DNA of 64,000 nucleotides from Paenibacillus wynnii (GCF_000757885.1 NZ_JQCR01000001.1:186001-250000), one strand, 5' to 3'. Shown: positions 52,238 through 62,066, counted from the stretch's first letter. Translations and numbers: made by a program. The notes: a model not told the origin generated them from the letters alone.

Positions 52238-53227
52238 TTGAGAAAGCTATCATTCGTTATTGCCATTATGTTAGGTGCAATGTTGTCCGCTTGTTCTGCC
52301 ATTACATCCAGCGTGGATCAAGCGCCTGCAGGCGTTACGTCCGGCGAGAGCAAAGAAATCGATAAATACAATGCGTATGTAGGGCTGAATAACTTGATGA
52401 CAGGCAGAATCAATGAGGTTCTGATTCATTATTTCGAGAAGTTCGGAGTTGATACACAGCCTGTAATCGAGAAGAACTTCAGCTTCATCATGCTCGGCGT
52501 TGCTGAAACTGAGCGGGAAGTTGTTGATAAAGCGAACGGATATACCGCAAGCCAACCTGCTTTTGCGAACGCAGACCCCGTAGTGATGAAACTGACACCG
52601 GTCATCAAAGATCTGTTGTCCGTCCTGGACGATATGAAAGCCTACTATGATACAAGAGGCTACGTGGATGATGATTTCGCAAAAGGGAAACAGCTGCATA
52701 CCAAGCTGGTAAGTGCCAATCTCGCTTACGAGGCTGTCGCTAAACAGTACTTCACGGCTTTGCAACAAATGGGGAACGAACAGCGTCTGGCTGACCTGCA
52801 AAAACTGAAGGATTCAGACCAGCAGATCAGGTACAATGCCTTGAAGTTCATGATAGATGCCGAGGCTACGGTCATTGAAATGGATGCGCAGGGAATCACC
52901 GCCCACAATGTGCTTCAGCTTGATATGACGAAGTTTAAAGCCAAATACGACATCATGACCGCAGATCTGAGTGCGCTCATGACAATCTCAAAAGACAAGA
53001 AGCGAATTCAAAAAGAAGGGATTAACAGCTTCAGTATCGAGAACTATGTTAATTCTGCCACTGAGGCAAAAGCGGCCGCTTCGAAAATCATTGAACGCAT
53101 CAATAAGAAGGAACCTGTATCTGATTCTGACCTAAACGGCCAGTTCCTGAACACTACGGATGGTACACCTGAGAACTTCAGTTATCAGCTAAGCAAGGCA
53201 GTCGAACGATATAATGAAATGAATTAA
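52238..53227 (+). CDS. DUF3829-like lipoprotein (329 aa)
   Basis: A TTG start follows CGGAGG. The signal peptide ends in MLSACS, a lipobox with the cysteine near residue 19. The mature part is helical and matches the DUF3829/YiiG-type pattern (KYNAYVGLNNLMTGRINEVL, YNALKFMIDAEATVIEMDAQ). It is anchored outside the membrane; function unknown. It lies between two dead pieces of a catabolic locus and probably arrived by insertion or rearrangement. Confidence 0.8.
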   Translation: MRKLSFVIAIMLGAMLSACSAITSSVDQAPAGVTSGESKEIDKYNAYVGLNNLMTGRINEVLIHYFEKFGVDTQPVIEKNFSFIMLGVAETEREVVDKANGYTASQPAFANADPVVMKLTPVIKDLLSVLDDMKAYYDTRGYVDDDFAKGKQLHTKLVSANLAYEAVAKQYFTALQQMGNEQRLADLQKLKDSDQQIRYNALKFMIDAEATVIEMDAQGITAHNVLQLDMTKFKAKYDIMTADLSALMTISKDKKRIQKEGINSFSIENYVNSATEAKAAASKIIERINKKEPVSDSDLNGQFLNTTDGTPENFSYQLSKAVERYNEMN

Positions 53228-53427
53228 GCGTAATAAGACACTGAGGCTGTTATACAAGAATCTCTAAGCATAATTGGTCGTTACGCTAACGGGAACCCTT
53301 TATTATGACTGGAATTCATATAATTCATGTCTTGATAAACTAGGAAATTATAGTATTAGACCGAGAACGGCATTAAGTTAGAATAGTTCTGCAATAATTG
53401 CATGATTTATATCAGGAGGCACATAAG

Positions 53428-53796
53428 ATGAATGTAAGAATCGATCAGAAAAATGGTTCAAAGGTAGCCATTATAGAAAGTTCCGAGATATTAATCCGAA
53501 ATGTCCAGGATGCTTTGGATTTAATGGCATCCATCAAACATATTCATGATAGCAATAAAATTGTTATTCGCCAATCGAACATTACGGAGGAATTTTTCGA
53601 ATTAAAGACAAGATTAGCGGGTAATATTCTACAGAAATACGTGAACTATCATACTAAGTTGGCTGTTCTGGGCAATTTCGAAGTGTATAACAGTAATAGT
53701 CTTAGAGATTCTATATACGAATGCAACAAAGGGGAGCAGGTTTTCTTTCTTGAAGATGAACAGTCAGCTATTCAAGTTCTACACTCGTTACACTAA
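53428..53796 (+). CDS. DUF4180 protein (122 aa)
   Basis: The ATG at 53428 follows AGGAGG. The pattern VAIIESSEILIRNVQDALDL and NITEEFFELKTRLAGNILQK matches the DUF4180 family, found in many Firmicutes near regulators. The product is soluble. No partner gene is next to it here. Confidence 0.85.
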   Translation: MNVRIDQKNGSKVAIIESSEILIRNVQDALDLMASIKHIHDSNKIVIRQSNITEEFFELKTRLAGNILQKYVNYHTKLAVLGNFEVYNSNSLRDSIYECNKGEQVFFLEDEQSAIQVLHSLH

Positions 53797-53909
53797 CAGA
53801 GAACGATAGACTAATAAATGGGAGCTAAGAAGGACGTGCATACGATGGCAATATAACAGATTAACCTTTACGAATGAGCAACCTTTGCACTTCAAAGCTG
53901 TATAAGCTA

Positions 53910-53954
53910 AAAAAGTAGCCAGTCTCCGGTTTTTTGGAGATTGGCTACTTTTCG
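53910..53954 (+). terminator. Terminator after the DUF4180 gene
   Basis: AAAGTAGCCA.TCTCC and GGAGA.TGGCTACTTT arms form a long stem, then TTTCGTTTT. Confidence 0.75.
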
Positions 53955-54069
53955 TTTTGTAGCTTTTCCGCTGAAAATAATTCAGTACATCTGAGGAGCA
54001 CAGCTACTTACGCAACGGTCCGTTCGCGGAGCGTTGCTCTCAGCACCTACGGATTATTTTTCTACTATA

Positions 54070-54426
54070 TTAGACCCTCTCAATAATGGTCGTGACACCA
54101 TGGCCTCCGCCGATACATAAGGTTGCCAATTCGGTGCGAGCCTCTCTGTCCTTCAATGCGTGAATAAGTGTAACAAGAATTCGGGCTCCACTGGCACCAA
54201 TCGGATGTCCAAGGGCGATAGCTCCCCCGTTAACATTGACCTTGTCTTCGTCAAAACCGAGTACCTGTCCTACAGCCAGCATCTGTGCCGCAAAAGCTTC
54301 ATTGGCTTCAATTAAATCAATATCTTCTATAGAAATACCGCTTTTCTGTAGTGCCTTTTTCGTGGCAGGTACAGGACCCATCCCCATAATCGAGGGGTCT
54401 ACACCGCCGGACGCATAAGCTATGAT
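54070..54426 (-). pseudogene. Acetyl-CoA acetyltransferase (thiolase), C-terminal remnant
   Basis: The frame matches the last ~118 residues of thiolases: [57 protein letters not shown] with the active histidine, and LCIGGGHG with the second active cysteine. The N-terminal ~270 residues with the acyl-accepting cysteine are gone. It joins directly to a CoA-transferase fragment at about 54425. Confidence 0.9.
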
Positions 54427-54580
54427 GTTCCATCGCAACAATTACTTTTTTCGCGCCGGTAACCAGATCCATGACCCCGCTCATTCCAGGAACCATTTTT
54501 CCAAGAACCATCCAGTTGGCAAGATTGCCGTGTGCATCTACTTCCAAACCACCTAGAATGGTAACATCCACATGGCCTCT
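54424..54580 (-). pseudogene. 3-oxoacid CoA-transferase subunit B, internal remnant
   Basis: [20 protein letters not shown], then [20 protein letters not shown] and VIVAMEH, match the middle-to-late part of subunit B (ScoB/AtoA). The start is lost, at a point abutting the yunB terminator, and the end is lost at the fusion to the thiolase piece. The junction lies in GAACATCATAGC, where CAT is shared. Confidence 0.88.
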
Positions 54581-54590
54581 ATTTTGAAAT

Positions 54591-54627
54591 AAAAAAAGAC
54601 GCACCCCTTATAGGAATGCGTCTTTTT
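54591..54627 (-). terminator. Terminator after yunB
   Basis: AAGACGCA and TGCGTCTT arms with T runs on both sides. Confidence 0.85.
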
Positions 54628-54639
54628 AAATATATATTC

Positions 54640-55659
54640 TTATTCGGTGCTGCTAATTTCTTCAGACACTGCGTTACCGGCTTTCTCCGGCTCCGGCTCC
54701 GGCTCCGGCACCGTTTCCGGTTCCGCTGTACTTGTAACACTGCCTTCGGTGGTACCATCTTTTTCCTTTTGCAGACCAGGTATAGATATTCCCGGCGCAC
54801 TAATTCCATTTTCTCCAACAGGTTGACCCTGATTGTCATAATAGTACATGGGAACATCACCGACCACCATCAGATAAGATATCGGGATTTCCGTATCCAC
54901 AATCTGTGGCTCTATATCAAAGGGAATCACTACGGCAACCTCAGTCACGATATGAATAAACACCTCAACTAAAATCATATTGATTCCGGCATTCTGCTGA
55001 CGGGTGTTCAACTCTACCTTTACCGCCCCTTGCGGTTCAATTTTAATTGGAATATCAGGGCCGAAAGAAGCAATCAGGGGACTGCCTAGTGCTTGACCGA
55101 GGGGAATATACTCTTTCTTATTATGTAGCTGTTGAAGTGTAGTCTGAATAACTTCAGCCGCTTGCGAGGTAATACGCATATGCTCACCGTAATTAAGCAT
55201 GAACCCCGATATCTTGCCGTTCTTATCGGTCTTCCAATCAATCAACTGCTCGGCATTTCCTCCATTGGCAACTTGTGAAGTGATGGCTTTGTTAATAGAC
55301 TCTGTAGCAATCTGTTTAACCCGGATTTGGGCCAGATGCACAATAGGGGGTTTTAAATGTCTCTCCACATAGCGGATACTTTGCAGCACCGCCAGAAGGA
55401 GTAGTAAAGAGACGATTAGCCATATCTTTCGTCGGCTGCGCGGCTTGCGTTTAGATAGGCTTGGAGTAGTAAGAGTACCTTCCTGGCGACTGCCCCATAG
55501 CTTGCGTTTTTGTCTTTTGGCTTCAAAACGTCCGCCATAAAGCTTTTTACCTGTTGAACTGCGGCGCGCCTTGAAGGCCGACTTTCTCCCTGTGGGAATC
55601 CCATCCCAGCTAAATCGGGGAATCCGGATCCGGCTTCCCCATTTCTTAGTTCTGGCCAT
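54640..55659 (-). CDS. yunB: Sporulation protein YunB
   Basis: The 339-residue protein has a long basic N-terminal region, one membrane span (KIWLIVSLLLLLAVLQSIRY) and then the YunB core (TESINKAITSQVANGGNAEQ, EIPISYLMVVGDVPMYYYDN). A Glu/Pro tail (PETVPEPEPEPEKAG) ends it. YunB is a mother-cell sporulation protein in Bacillus. The basic N-terminal extension of about 80 residues is longer than in Bacillus. Confidence 0.9.
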   Translation of the reverse strand: MARTKKWGSRIRIPRFSWDGIPTGRKSAFKARRSSTGKKLYGGRFEAKRQKRKLWGSRQEGTLTTPSLSKRKPRSRRKIWLIVSLLLLLAVLQSIRYVERHLKPPIVHLAQIRVKQIATESINKAITSQVANGGNAEQLIDWKTDKNGKISGFMLNYGEHMRITSQAAEVIQTTLQQLHNKKEYIPLGQALGSPLIASFGPDIPIKIEPQGAVKVELNTRQQNAGINMILVEVFIHIVTEVAVVIPFDIEPQIVDTEIPISYLMVVGDVPMYYYDNQGQPVGENGISAPGISIPGLQKEKDGTTEGSVTSTAEPETVPEPEPEPEKAGNAVSEEISSTE

Positions 55660-55803
55660 TGAATACCCTCCCGCCTTAACCGGCGGTCAAGCCGCCTCTA
55701 TACGTATAAGGTATTCATCAGGTGGACAAAAAAGAAGAACACTCCTCTCAGGCAACGCCTGCCCTAGGGAATATTCTACGTTTATCTAATCTTTCAATTG
55801 TAA

Positions 55804-56415
55804 TTAGGTCATTCTGCTGCGTTTGTCCTCCTGCAAATGACCCCAATGTCTGCGGATAAAGACCCCAATTAGAATTACACAAAATATAGCGTACCAAGTA
55901 AGATAAGTCTCCCACTGTTCTTTTGGAACGATCAAGCTTGAACTAAGAGTTCCGAAAAGCCAGATGTACGAGAGGTTACCGAGCACTGTCCCCCATATGA
56001 AGGAAGAATTTGGGAGGGGTGATACCGCCGACATAAAGTTGATAATATTATTAGGGATTATGGGAACCGTACGCAGAAGTACCAGTGTCCATATACCGTA
56101 GCGGTCCAAATAACGCTGCCATTTATCATAACGCTTCAGACGTGAGCCCCATTTGCGGTCAAACCAATGGAACAGATAACGCCGGAAAAAGAAATACACC
56201 AGTATCCCGCCCAAGTTGCAAGCCAGCCAGCTGATCAGCATCCCCCCAATTACGTTAAAAACCGAGACGTGGAGTACGATTAGTATGGCGAATGGAAAAA
56301 ATCCAAAGAGACTTTGAAGCATAGCCAGTGGAATGGTAACAAACAAAATAGATGGTCCAGTGAGACCTAACGTTTGCAGCAGCCAATCAATCCATTCATT
56401 TAGGGTCTCTGTCAC
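55804..56415 (-). CDS. TVP38/TMEM64-family membrane protein (VTT domain)
   Basis: The GTG at 56413-56415 has GGAGA at good distance; an earlier ATG would add residues without support. Five or six membrane segments contain the family motif FPFAILIVLHVSVFNVIGGM and RYGIWTLVLLRTVPIIPNNI. VTT-domain proteins act as lipid scramblases or transporters. It stands alone. Confidence 0.88.
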   Translation of the reverse strand: MTETLNEWIDWLLQTLGLTGPSILFVTIPLAMLQSLFGFFPFAILIVLHVSVFNVIGGMLISWLACNLGGILVYFFFRRYLFHWFDRKWGSRLKRYDKWQRYLDRYGIWTLVLLRTVPIIPNNIINFMSAVSPLPNSSFIWGTVLGNLSYIWLFGTLSSSLIVPKEQWETYLTWYAIFCVILIGVFIRRHWGHLQEDKRSRMT

Positions 56416-56492
56416 GGAGCTGTCTCCTCTCTTAACTCCTTGCAGCAGCTGCCTCCTCATGTACCTCAAAAGCATAAGTTGATATATTTCAA

Positions 56493-56517
56493 GAAAAACA
56501 CCCCTTGCGGGGTGTCC
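56493..56517 (-). terminator. Terminator after the opuA operon
   Basis: ACACCCC and GGGGTGT arms with TTTTT in the leftward direction. Confidence 0.8.
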
Positions 56518-56625
56518 ATTGAATAAGTCTTACGTTATGGGATGTATATGTTAAGAACAGTCGTTAGCGTACAAGTTACAAATCTGTAGCCTCATGTGTT
56601 TCTTAATCATAGCACACTTCTCGAA

Positions 56626-57498
56626 CTATTCAATACCAGCTAACCATTCGTTAACCTTGTCTGGATTACCATCTACCCAGACCTTTGCAGCTTCTTCTGG
56701 TGATTGTCCGCCCTGGATGGCAACCATTACCGTAGCCATATCTTCGGGTGTCCACTGAAATTGATCCATAAACTTATACATCTTCGGCATGTCCTTATTC
56801 AGCCCTTTGCGGACCATCGTATGGATCTGCTCATCACCACCATATACTCCCTTTGGATCCTCTAAATATTTCAGATCCATATTCGCAAACATCCAGTGTG
56901 GAGTCCAACCGGTAACGACAATGCTCTCATTGTTATCATATGCCTTTTTAAGTTCTTGTGCCATAGCCGCTGAGGAGCTTTCCACCAGCGTATAGTCACT
57001 CAAGCCATATTCAGCAAGAGCTTTTTCCGAGGCCATCATGATCCCTGCACCTGGTTCAATACCGATAATCTTATGATCCAGAGTAGCACCTGTTGTATCA
57101 TTGCTTAAGTCCTCAATAGAGTTGATATCCATATAAGTAGGAACAGCAAGCCCAATCTTTGTTCCTTCCAAATTTGCCCCTAGATCTTCGATATCTTTGC
57201 CATATTTCTCTATATAAGAGGCATGTGTTCCCGGCAGCCAAGCAGCTACCATAGCATCAGCACTTCCATCCGCAATACCAGCCCACATCGGACCTGCATC
57301 AACCTGCAGCATTTCCACCTCAAGTCCAAGCTTGGATTCGAGAACTTCCTTTACTACATTCGTACTGGCAATTTCGGAATCCCAAGCTACATAGGCCAAC
57401 TTCACCTTATCCTTTTTCTCAGCAGATGAACATCCGGCAAGCACGGCTACCACCATCAACAATAGTAACATAATAACTCCTGATTTCTTATTTAACAT
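56626..57498 (-). CDS. opuAC: Glycine betaine-binding lipoprotein (OpuAC-type)
   Basis: The 290-residue protein has a lipoprotein signal ending at C23 (VLAGCSS) and the betaine-binding OpuAC fold, with aromatic cage residues in LAYVAWDSEIAS, VDAGPMWAGIADGS and VVTGWTPHWMF. It captures compatible solutes for the two other subunits. It closes the opuA operon. Confidence 0.92.
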   Translation of the reverse strand: MLNKKSGVIMLLLLMVVAVLAGCSSAEKKDKVKLAYVAWDSEIASTNVVKEVLESKLGLEVEMLQVDAGPMWAGIADGSADAMVAAWLPGTHASYIEKYGKDIEDLGANLEGTKIGLAVPTYMDINSIEDLSNDTTGATLDHKIIGIEPGAGIMMASEKALAEYGLSDYTLVESSSAAMAQELKKAYDNNESIVVTGWTPHWMFANMDLKYLEDPKGVYGGDEQIHTMVRKGLNKDMPKMYKFMDQFQWTPEDMATVMVAIQGGQSPEEAAKVWVDGNPDKVNEWLAGIE

Positions 57499-57512
57499 TA
57501 AGCATACACTCC

Positions 57513-58346
57513 CTATCTTTGTTTTGGTTTTAAAGCATTTTGTGTTAATCGATCCAATAAAATAGCGATAATAACTATAGCAATACCTGCCTCAAAGCCA
57601 GCACCTGTCTTAGCTTGTGAAACAGCACGGTATACTAATGCACCTACACCCTGTGCACCAATCATAGAAGATATAACTACCATCGACAGAGATAGCATAA
57701 TGGTCTGATTAATACCCGCCATAATCGTCGGCATAGCAATAGGAAGCTGCAGCTTAATCAGCTTTTGAGTGGGTGTTGATCCGAATGCATCCGCTGCTTC
57801 CACAAGTTCCTCTGAGACCTGACGAATACCTAGGTTAGTTAAGCGAATCGTGGGCGGGATTGCAAATATAATAGAAGCAATGACTCCGGGCACCACACCA
57901 AGCGAGAAAAAGGAGACCGCCGGCAATAAATATACAAAAGCAGGCATCGTCTGCATAAAGTCCAGAAGGGGGGTAACTGTGTTTTTCACTCCATTACTTT
58001 GTGCGCATAAAATGCCAACCGGAACACCAATGAGCACTGCAAGAATCGAGGCTGTCAATACTAGGGCTAGAGATTGCATTGTAGGCCCCCATAGACCCAA
58101 ATTATCGATTAACAGTAGTCCAATGATTGTAAACAACGCCATTCTCCATTTTCCAATCCAATAGGCCAAAGCAGCAATTAGAGCAATAAGAATTAGTGAC
58201 GGTAAAAATATAAGCGCAGCTTCGATCCCACCAACCATCCCGCCAATAATGGCGTGAATAATATCAAAAAATGTTCCGAAATACGTGGTCAACCAGTTCT
58301 CTATCCACTCAACTCCACTCCCTAGTGGTATCTTAGGAAGATTCAT
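57513..58346 (-). CDS. opuAB: Glycine betaine ABC permease (OpuAB-type)
   Basis: The 277-residue protein has about six membrane segments and the permease loop EAADAFGSTPTQKLIKLQLPIA. PLGSGVEWIENWLTTYFG at the start is the amphipathic region typical of OpuAB. It overlaps opuAA by four bases. Confidence 0.93.
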   Translation of the reverse strand: MNLPKIPLGSGVEWIENWLTTYFGTFFDIIHAIIGGMVGGIEAALIFLPSLILIALIAALAYWIGKWRMALFTIIGLLLIDNLGLWGPTMQSLALVLTASILAVLIGVPVGILCAQSNGVKNTVTPLLDFMQTMPAFVYLLPAVSFFSLGVVPGVIASIIFAIPPTIRLTNLGIRQVSEELVEAADAFGSTPTQKLIKLQLPIAMPTIMAGINQTIMLSLSMVVISSMIGAQGVGALVYRAVSQAKTGAGFEAGIAIVIIAILLDRLTQNALKPKQR

Positions 58347-59542
58347 CTCAACATCCCTCCTTCCAGTACAGCATTCCCAGCTAACGCAGATAGAACGGCT
58401 CCTTTGATAACAATGCCTTTTAATCGATTGGATTCGTCTACAACAGCTACTGGCAAGTGAATCTCCGACATCATTTCAAACAGGTCATTCAGCAGCGCAT
58501 CCGGATGAACTTGAGGAATGTCGCTACGTAACACATCGTGGATGGTTTGATTTTGCTTCAGCGCCAACGCTGCATCATCAGCTGTTATCAAACCTTGCAG
58601 CTTCATTTCCTTATCCACCACATATAGACTGGATACACCATTATCCCGCATGAGCTGAAGAGCAACGCGGGGTCCACGCTCGGGTCTGATCATTTCCGGT
58701 GGAATCATAACGTGAGCTGCTGTGAGAACTTTAGATAAGTCCACATCTTCCACAAACCGTTCTACATATTTGTTGGCAGGCTGGATAAGGATTTCCTCCG
58801 GTGTACCGATTTGCACAATAACACCATCTTTCATAAGAGCAATGCGATCACCAATCCGCAGTGCCTCATCCAAGTCATGTGTAATAAAAACGATCGTCTT
58901 TTTCATACGGGCCTGCAGCTCGAGCAGTTCCTGCTGCATATCTTTACGAATCAGAGGATCCAGTGCGCTGAATGCCTCATCCATTAAGAGTATGTCTGGA
59001 TCATTGGCAAGACCTCGTGCGAGCCCTACTCGCTGCTGCATCCCTCCGCTAAGTTGATCAGGGCGATGGTTCTCCCACCCGCCCAGACCTACGAGCTCAA
59101 GGGCTTTCATGGCCAGTTCTTTTCTTTTCTTTTTCTCTATCCCCTGTACTTCTAACCCGTACTCCGCATTAGCAAGAACACTTCTATGAGGGAACAAAGC
59201 AAACTTCTGAAAGACCATACCGATATTTTTTCGACGGAATTGACGCAACTGCTCCGGGTTCATCTTGACAACATCTTTTCCTTTAAAAAGGACCTGTCCG
59301 TCTGTAGGCTCAATCAATCGGTTCAATAGACGTACAAGAGTGGACTTGCCGCTCCCTGATAATCCCATAATGACAAAAATTTCGCCTTCTTCGATACTGA
59401 ATTCGGCTTTATTTACACCAACGGTAAGCTTGACTTCTTTGGCAATTTTCTCTTTAGACCAACCTTGCTCTAATAATGGAAGCGCTCGTCTCCCTTCGGA
59501 ACCAAAAATCTTAGTAAGCTGTTTTACTTCAATAATAGACAT
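58343..59542 (-). CDS. opuAA: Glycine betaine ABC ATPase with CBS domains (OpuAA-type)
   Basis: The 399-residue protein holds Walker A GLSGSGKST, signature LSGGMQQRVGLARG, Walker B ILLMDEAFSALDP and, after residue 270, tandem CBS domains (MRDNGVSSLYVVDKEMKLQG, HLPVAVVDESNRLKGIV) that in OpuA sense ionic strength. It powers betaine or proline uptake under osmotic stress. A palindromic operator candidate lies upstream, facing a GbsR-like repressor. Confidence 0.94.
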   Translation of the reverse strand: MSIIEVKQLTKIFGSEGRRALPLLEQGWSKEKIAKEVKLTVGVNKAEFSIEEGEIFVIMGLSGSGKSTLVRLLNRLIEPTDGQVLFKGKDVVKMNPEQLRQFRRKNIGMVFQKFALFPHRSVLANAEYGLEVQGIEKKKRKELAMKALELVGLGGWENHRPDQLSGGMQQRVGLARGLANDPDILLMDEAFSALDPLIRKDMQQELLELQARMKKTIVFITHDLDEALRIGDRIALMKDGVIVQIGTPEEILIQPANKYVERFVEDVDLSKVLTAAHVMIPPEMIRPERGPRVALQLMRDNGVSSLYVVDKEMKLQGLITADDAALALKQNQTIHDVLRSDIPQVHPDALLNDLFEMMSEIHLPVAVVDESNRLKGIVIKGAVLSALAGNAVLEGGMLR

Positions 59543-59564
59543 GGTAGACCCCCTTTTCCCAAAT

Positions 59565-59577
59565 TTGACCAGGTCAA
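59565..59577. promoter_or_regulatory. Palindrome TTGACCAGGTCAA in the opuA leader
   Basis: A perfect inverted repeat with one central base, between the opuA start and the divergent GbsR-like gene. It is a good candidate operator for that repressor. Confidence 0.5.
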
Positions 59578-59795
59578 TTCACTACTACAAGTGTAACGGA
59601 CTTGTGAAAATCGACGCAAAGCCAGTATTTGGACATAATTGATCGTACAGTTTAAACTTTATAAACTTTATGTATAGAATGCTCCGTTTTACGCTATATT
59701 TCGATTTACATCTAATCTTTACTTCTAGGTAGTGATTTTATTACAATAGTGGGTATAGGTTGGCAGCCGAATCACCTATTCCCAGGAGGGACACC

Positions 59796-60353
59796 ATGAA
59801 CGATTTAAATGGGCTTTCGCCCGAACAGATAGAGAGAATCAGCAAAGCACGTGAGCGTGTGATTGATTCCATTGGGAAGAACATGGATTTATATGGGATT
59901 ACATTATCTATTGGTCATCTATATGGTTATATGTATTTCAATCAGGGACCCGTTACCCTCGACGAGCTCAGCCAAAGCATGGAGATGAGTAAGACTTCTA
60001 TGAGCACCGGGGTGCGAACATTGCTGGATCTAAAGATGATTGATAAGGTTTGGGGGAAAGGCACCCGTAAGGACTTATTCGAGGTGATACCTGATTGGCA
60101 TCAGAACTTTAGCGATTTTTTCTCCATTAAATGGAGAAAGGCTGTTGAGGGGAACATGATTGCACTATCGAAGTCACTTCAAGAGATTAGTGCTATGAAA
60201 TTAGATTTTGCCGGGGATGAGGGTATTGCTGCCCTTTTAAGTACCGATGAGGAAAAGATTGGGGAAGCGATGAAATATTACCGCTGGTTGCTGAAGCTAA
60301 TTGAGGCGTTAGAGAGCGGGAAAATTTTCGATTTGATCCCTAAGGAAGAGTAG
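59796..60353 (+). CDS. GbsR/OpcR-like MarR-family repressor
   Basis: The ATG at 59796 follows AGGAGGG. The 185-residue protein has the GbsR pattern: RERVIDSIGKNMDLYGITLS, GHLYGYMYFNQGPVTLDELS and winged helix MEMSKTSMSTGVRTLLDLKM. GbsR-type repressors respond to choline or betaine and control osmoprotectant genes. Here it faces the opuA operon with the palindrome between them, so control of opuA is likely. Confidence 0.88.
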   Translation: MNDLNGLSPEQIERISKARERVIDSIGKNMDLYGITLSIGHLYGYMYFNQGPVTLDELSQSMEMSKTSMSTGVRTLLDLKMIDKVWGKGTRKDLFEVIPDWHQNFSDFFSIKWRKAVEGNMIALSKSLQEISAMKLDFAGDEGIAALLSTDEEKIGEAMKYYRWLLKLIEALESGKIFDLIPKEE

Positions 60354-60369
60354 AGCTAATAACAAAAAT

Positions 60370-60412
60370 AACGGCGTATCCCCTGTCTCTCGAAGGGCAT
60401 ACGCCGTTTTTA
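60370..60412. terminator. Bidirectional terminator
   Basis: AACGGCGTAT and ATACGCCGTT arms, with T/A runs on both sides, between the GbsR-like gene and the GH5 gene. Confidence 0.8.
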
Positions 60413-60416
60413 TTGC

Positions 60417-62042
60417 TTAGGAAATGATTCTAACCCACTGGATCTGGGCAATTTCTTCTGATGCTTTTAATGCTATTTGGTGAGAACCTTTGCTGAGCGC
60501 TAATGAGATCGGTGCTTGGACAAGCTCCCAGTTATCCTCCATTGTTGTGGCTGTGAATACAGGGGAACCATCCAGGGATACGGTAACGGCTCCCCCTCGT
60601 TTCGTTCGGATATAAAGTTCAATCGTGTACGCGTGTGGTTCCGAAATGGCAGGAACCCTGAAGGTATATGAAACCCAGTCCTCCGGTGCAAGCTGGACAT
60701 ACATCCATTCCTCTGCCTTCCATACCTCGCCCTTATTGTGGGCAAAGTTAGGGATATCCCTAGTACCTTCGACAAACCGCATATCCACTCCATCCTTCAC
60801 TCGAAAGTCTAAGGTATGATCCGCCTGTTTGCCTATGCCAAAGCTTTGGCCTTCTCCCTTATAATCATAAAAAATAGCAGGAATCCGAACAGAAGGTCTA
60901 CGGAACAAAGCATTTATGACCTCTGGGCGATAGGTACAGCCTCCAAGTCTCAAGTTATCTAAGTATGTCCACAGTATTCTTTCCGCAGATTGTGGATCAG
61001 GCTTACTTCCGCCCTGTAAAAAGTCGATCAACAACTGCCAGCCTTCTGGCTTATTGACGGAACACGGAGAATTAACGCTATCCAGCTTCTTCCAAGTCCA
61101 AAAATTCCAGGAGATATCATGATCTTCATAAAGTTGAAATGCCCCTACGAACCAATCATTATTATTCTCTCCGCCTTCACCCATGAATATAGGAACCTGC
61201 AATTCCTCCCGTTTATCCAAAAATTTCTGAATACTTTCTGTATCTGGGTTGTTCCAGTATTTATGAAATTGCAGCATCAGGTTAGGATCCAGTACCTCAT
61301 TGAAGATTGTCCAGTCTGTAGCCCAATGCACGCCCTCCAGAATAATCATATGATGCGGATCCACTTCCCGAATCGCTTGAATAATATCTTTATAGAGCGG
61401 CATTACCTGATCATTATATTCCGCAAAATAATTAGGGAGAGGTTCATTAAGCAAATCATACCCTGCTACAATCCACTCGTCCTTATAACGCTCCGCAAGC
61501 ATTCTCCATAACGCGATAGTCAAACGCTGGTTCGATTCGATTGTGAACAATTCCGGTTGGTCATTCTCTGAATCATCGATATTGGCCCCCGTCTGTCCCC
61601 CAGGTGCTCCATGCAAGTCCAATATGACATATAGTGAATATTGACGGCACCAATCGATGACTTGATCAATAAGCATCAAGCGTTCACCCTTAATCCTCAA
61701 AGGTTCTCCGTCCTCGATCAAGAATCTGGCGTTAATGGGGACTCGAATCGAATTAAAACCTTCAGCAGCTATTTGCTGAATGTCCTCTTCGGAAATGTAT
61801 CTTTTGTAATAGAGATCCCAGAATTCAGCCGCTTTGCTGTCACCGACCAGATCCGTAATCATCTTCTCGATTCTCCGCGGACGGTCTCCTTGTTCGGGGA
61901 GATGCCACATATACCCTTCAGGAAGCAGCCAGCTTCCCAATCCAACACCCCGCAGTAATATCTCTTGGCCTAAGCCGTTGACCACTTTTTTGCCAACGGC
62001 TTTTACAAAACCGCTTACCTCTTGATTTAATTCCATACCCAA
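60417..62042 (-). CDS. GH5-family glycoside hydrolase with C-terminal carbohydrate-binding-like domain
   Basis: The 541-residue protein has the GH5 barrel with acid/base E200 (YDLLNEPLP) and nucleophile E289 (PIFMGEGGENN), plus the HGAPGGQTG and NSIRVPIN motifs of exo-beta-glucanase-like members. Residues from about 400 form a beta-sandwich (VSYTFRVPAISEPHAYTIEL) like CBM6/35. There is no signal peptide, so it works in the cytoplasm on sugars brought in by the adjacent ABC importer. The start may be the ATG two codons in. Confidence 0.88.
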   Translation of the reverse strand: MGMELNQEVSGFVKAVGKKVVNGLGQEILLRGVGLGSWLLPEGYMWHLPEQGDRPRRIEKMITDLVGDSKAAEFWDLYYKRYISEEDIQQIAAEGFNSIRVPINARFLIEDGEPLRIKGERLMLIDQVIDWCRQYSLYVILDLHGAPGGQTGANIDDSENDQPELFTIESNQRLTIALWRMLAERYKDEWIVAGYDLLNEPLPNYFAEYNDQVMPLYKDIIQAIREVDPHHMIILEGVHWATDWTIFNEVLDPNLMLQFHKYWNNPDTESIQKFLDKREELQVPIFMGEGGENNNDWFVGAFQLYEDHDISWNFWTWKKLDSVNSPCSVNKPEGWQLLIDFLQGGSKPDPQSAERILWTYLDNLRLGGCTYRPEVINALFRRPSVRIPAIFYDYKGEGQSFGIGKQADHTLDFRVKDGVDMRFVEGTRDIPNFAHNKGEVWKAEEWMYVQLAPEDWVSYTFRVPAISEPHAYTIELYIRTKRGGAVTVSLDGSPVFTATTMEDNWELVQAPISLALSKGSHQIALKASEEIAQIQWVRIIS

Positions 62043-62066
62043 CTCACTCGTCCTCTCATCTCAAGC

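Noticed and set aside
54317..54604. Single intact 95-residue protein
   Set aside because: Only its first two thirds match CoA-transferase B; the end is out-of-frame thiolase DNA.
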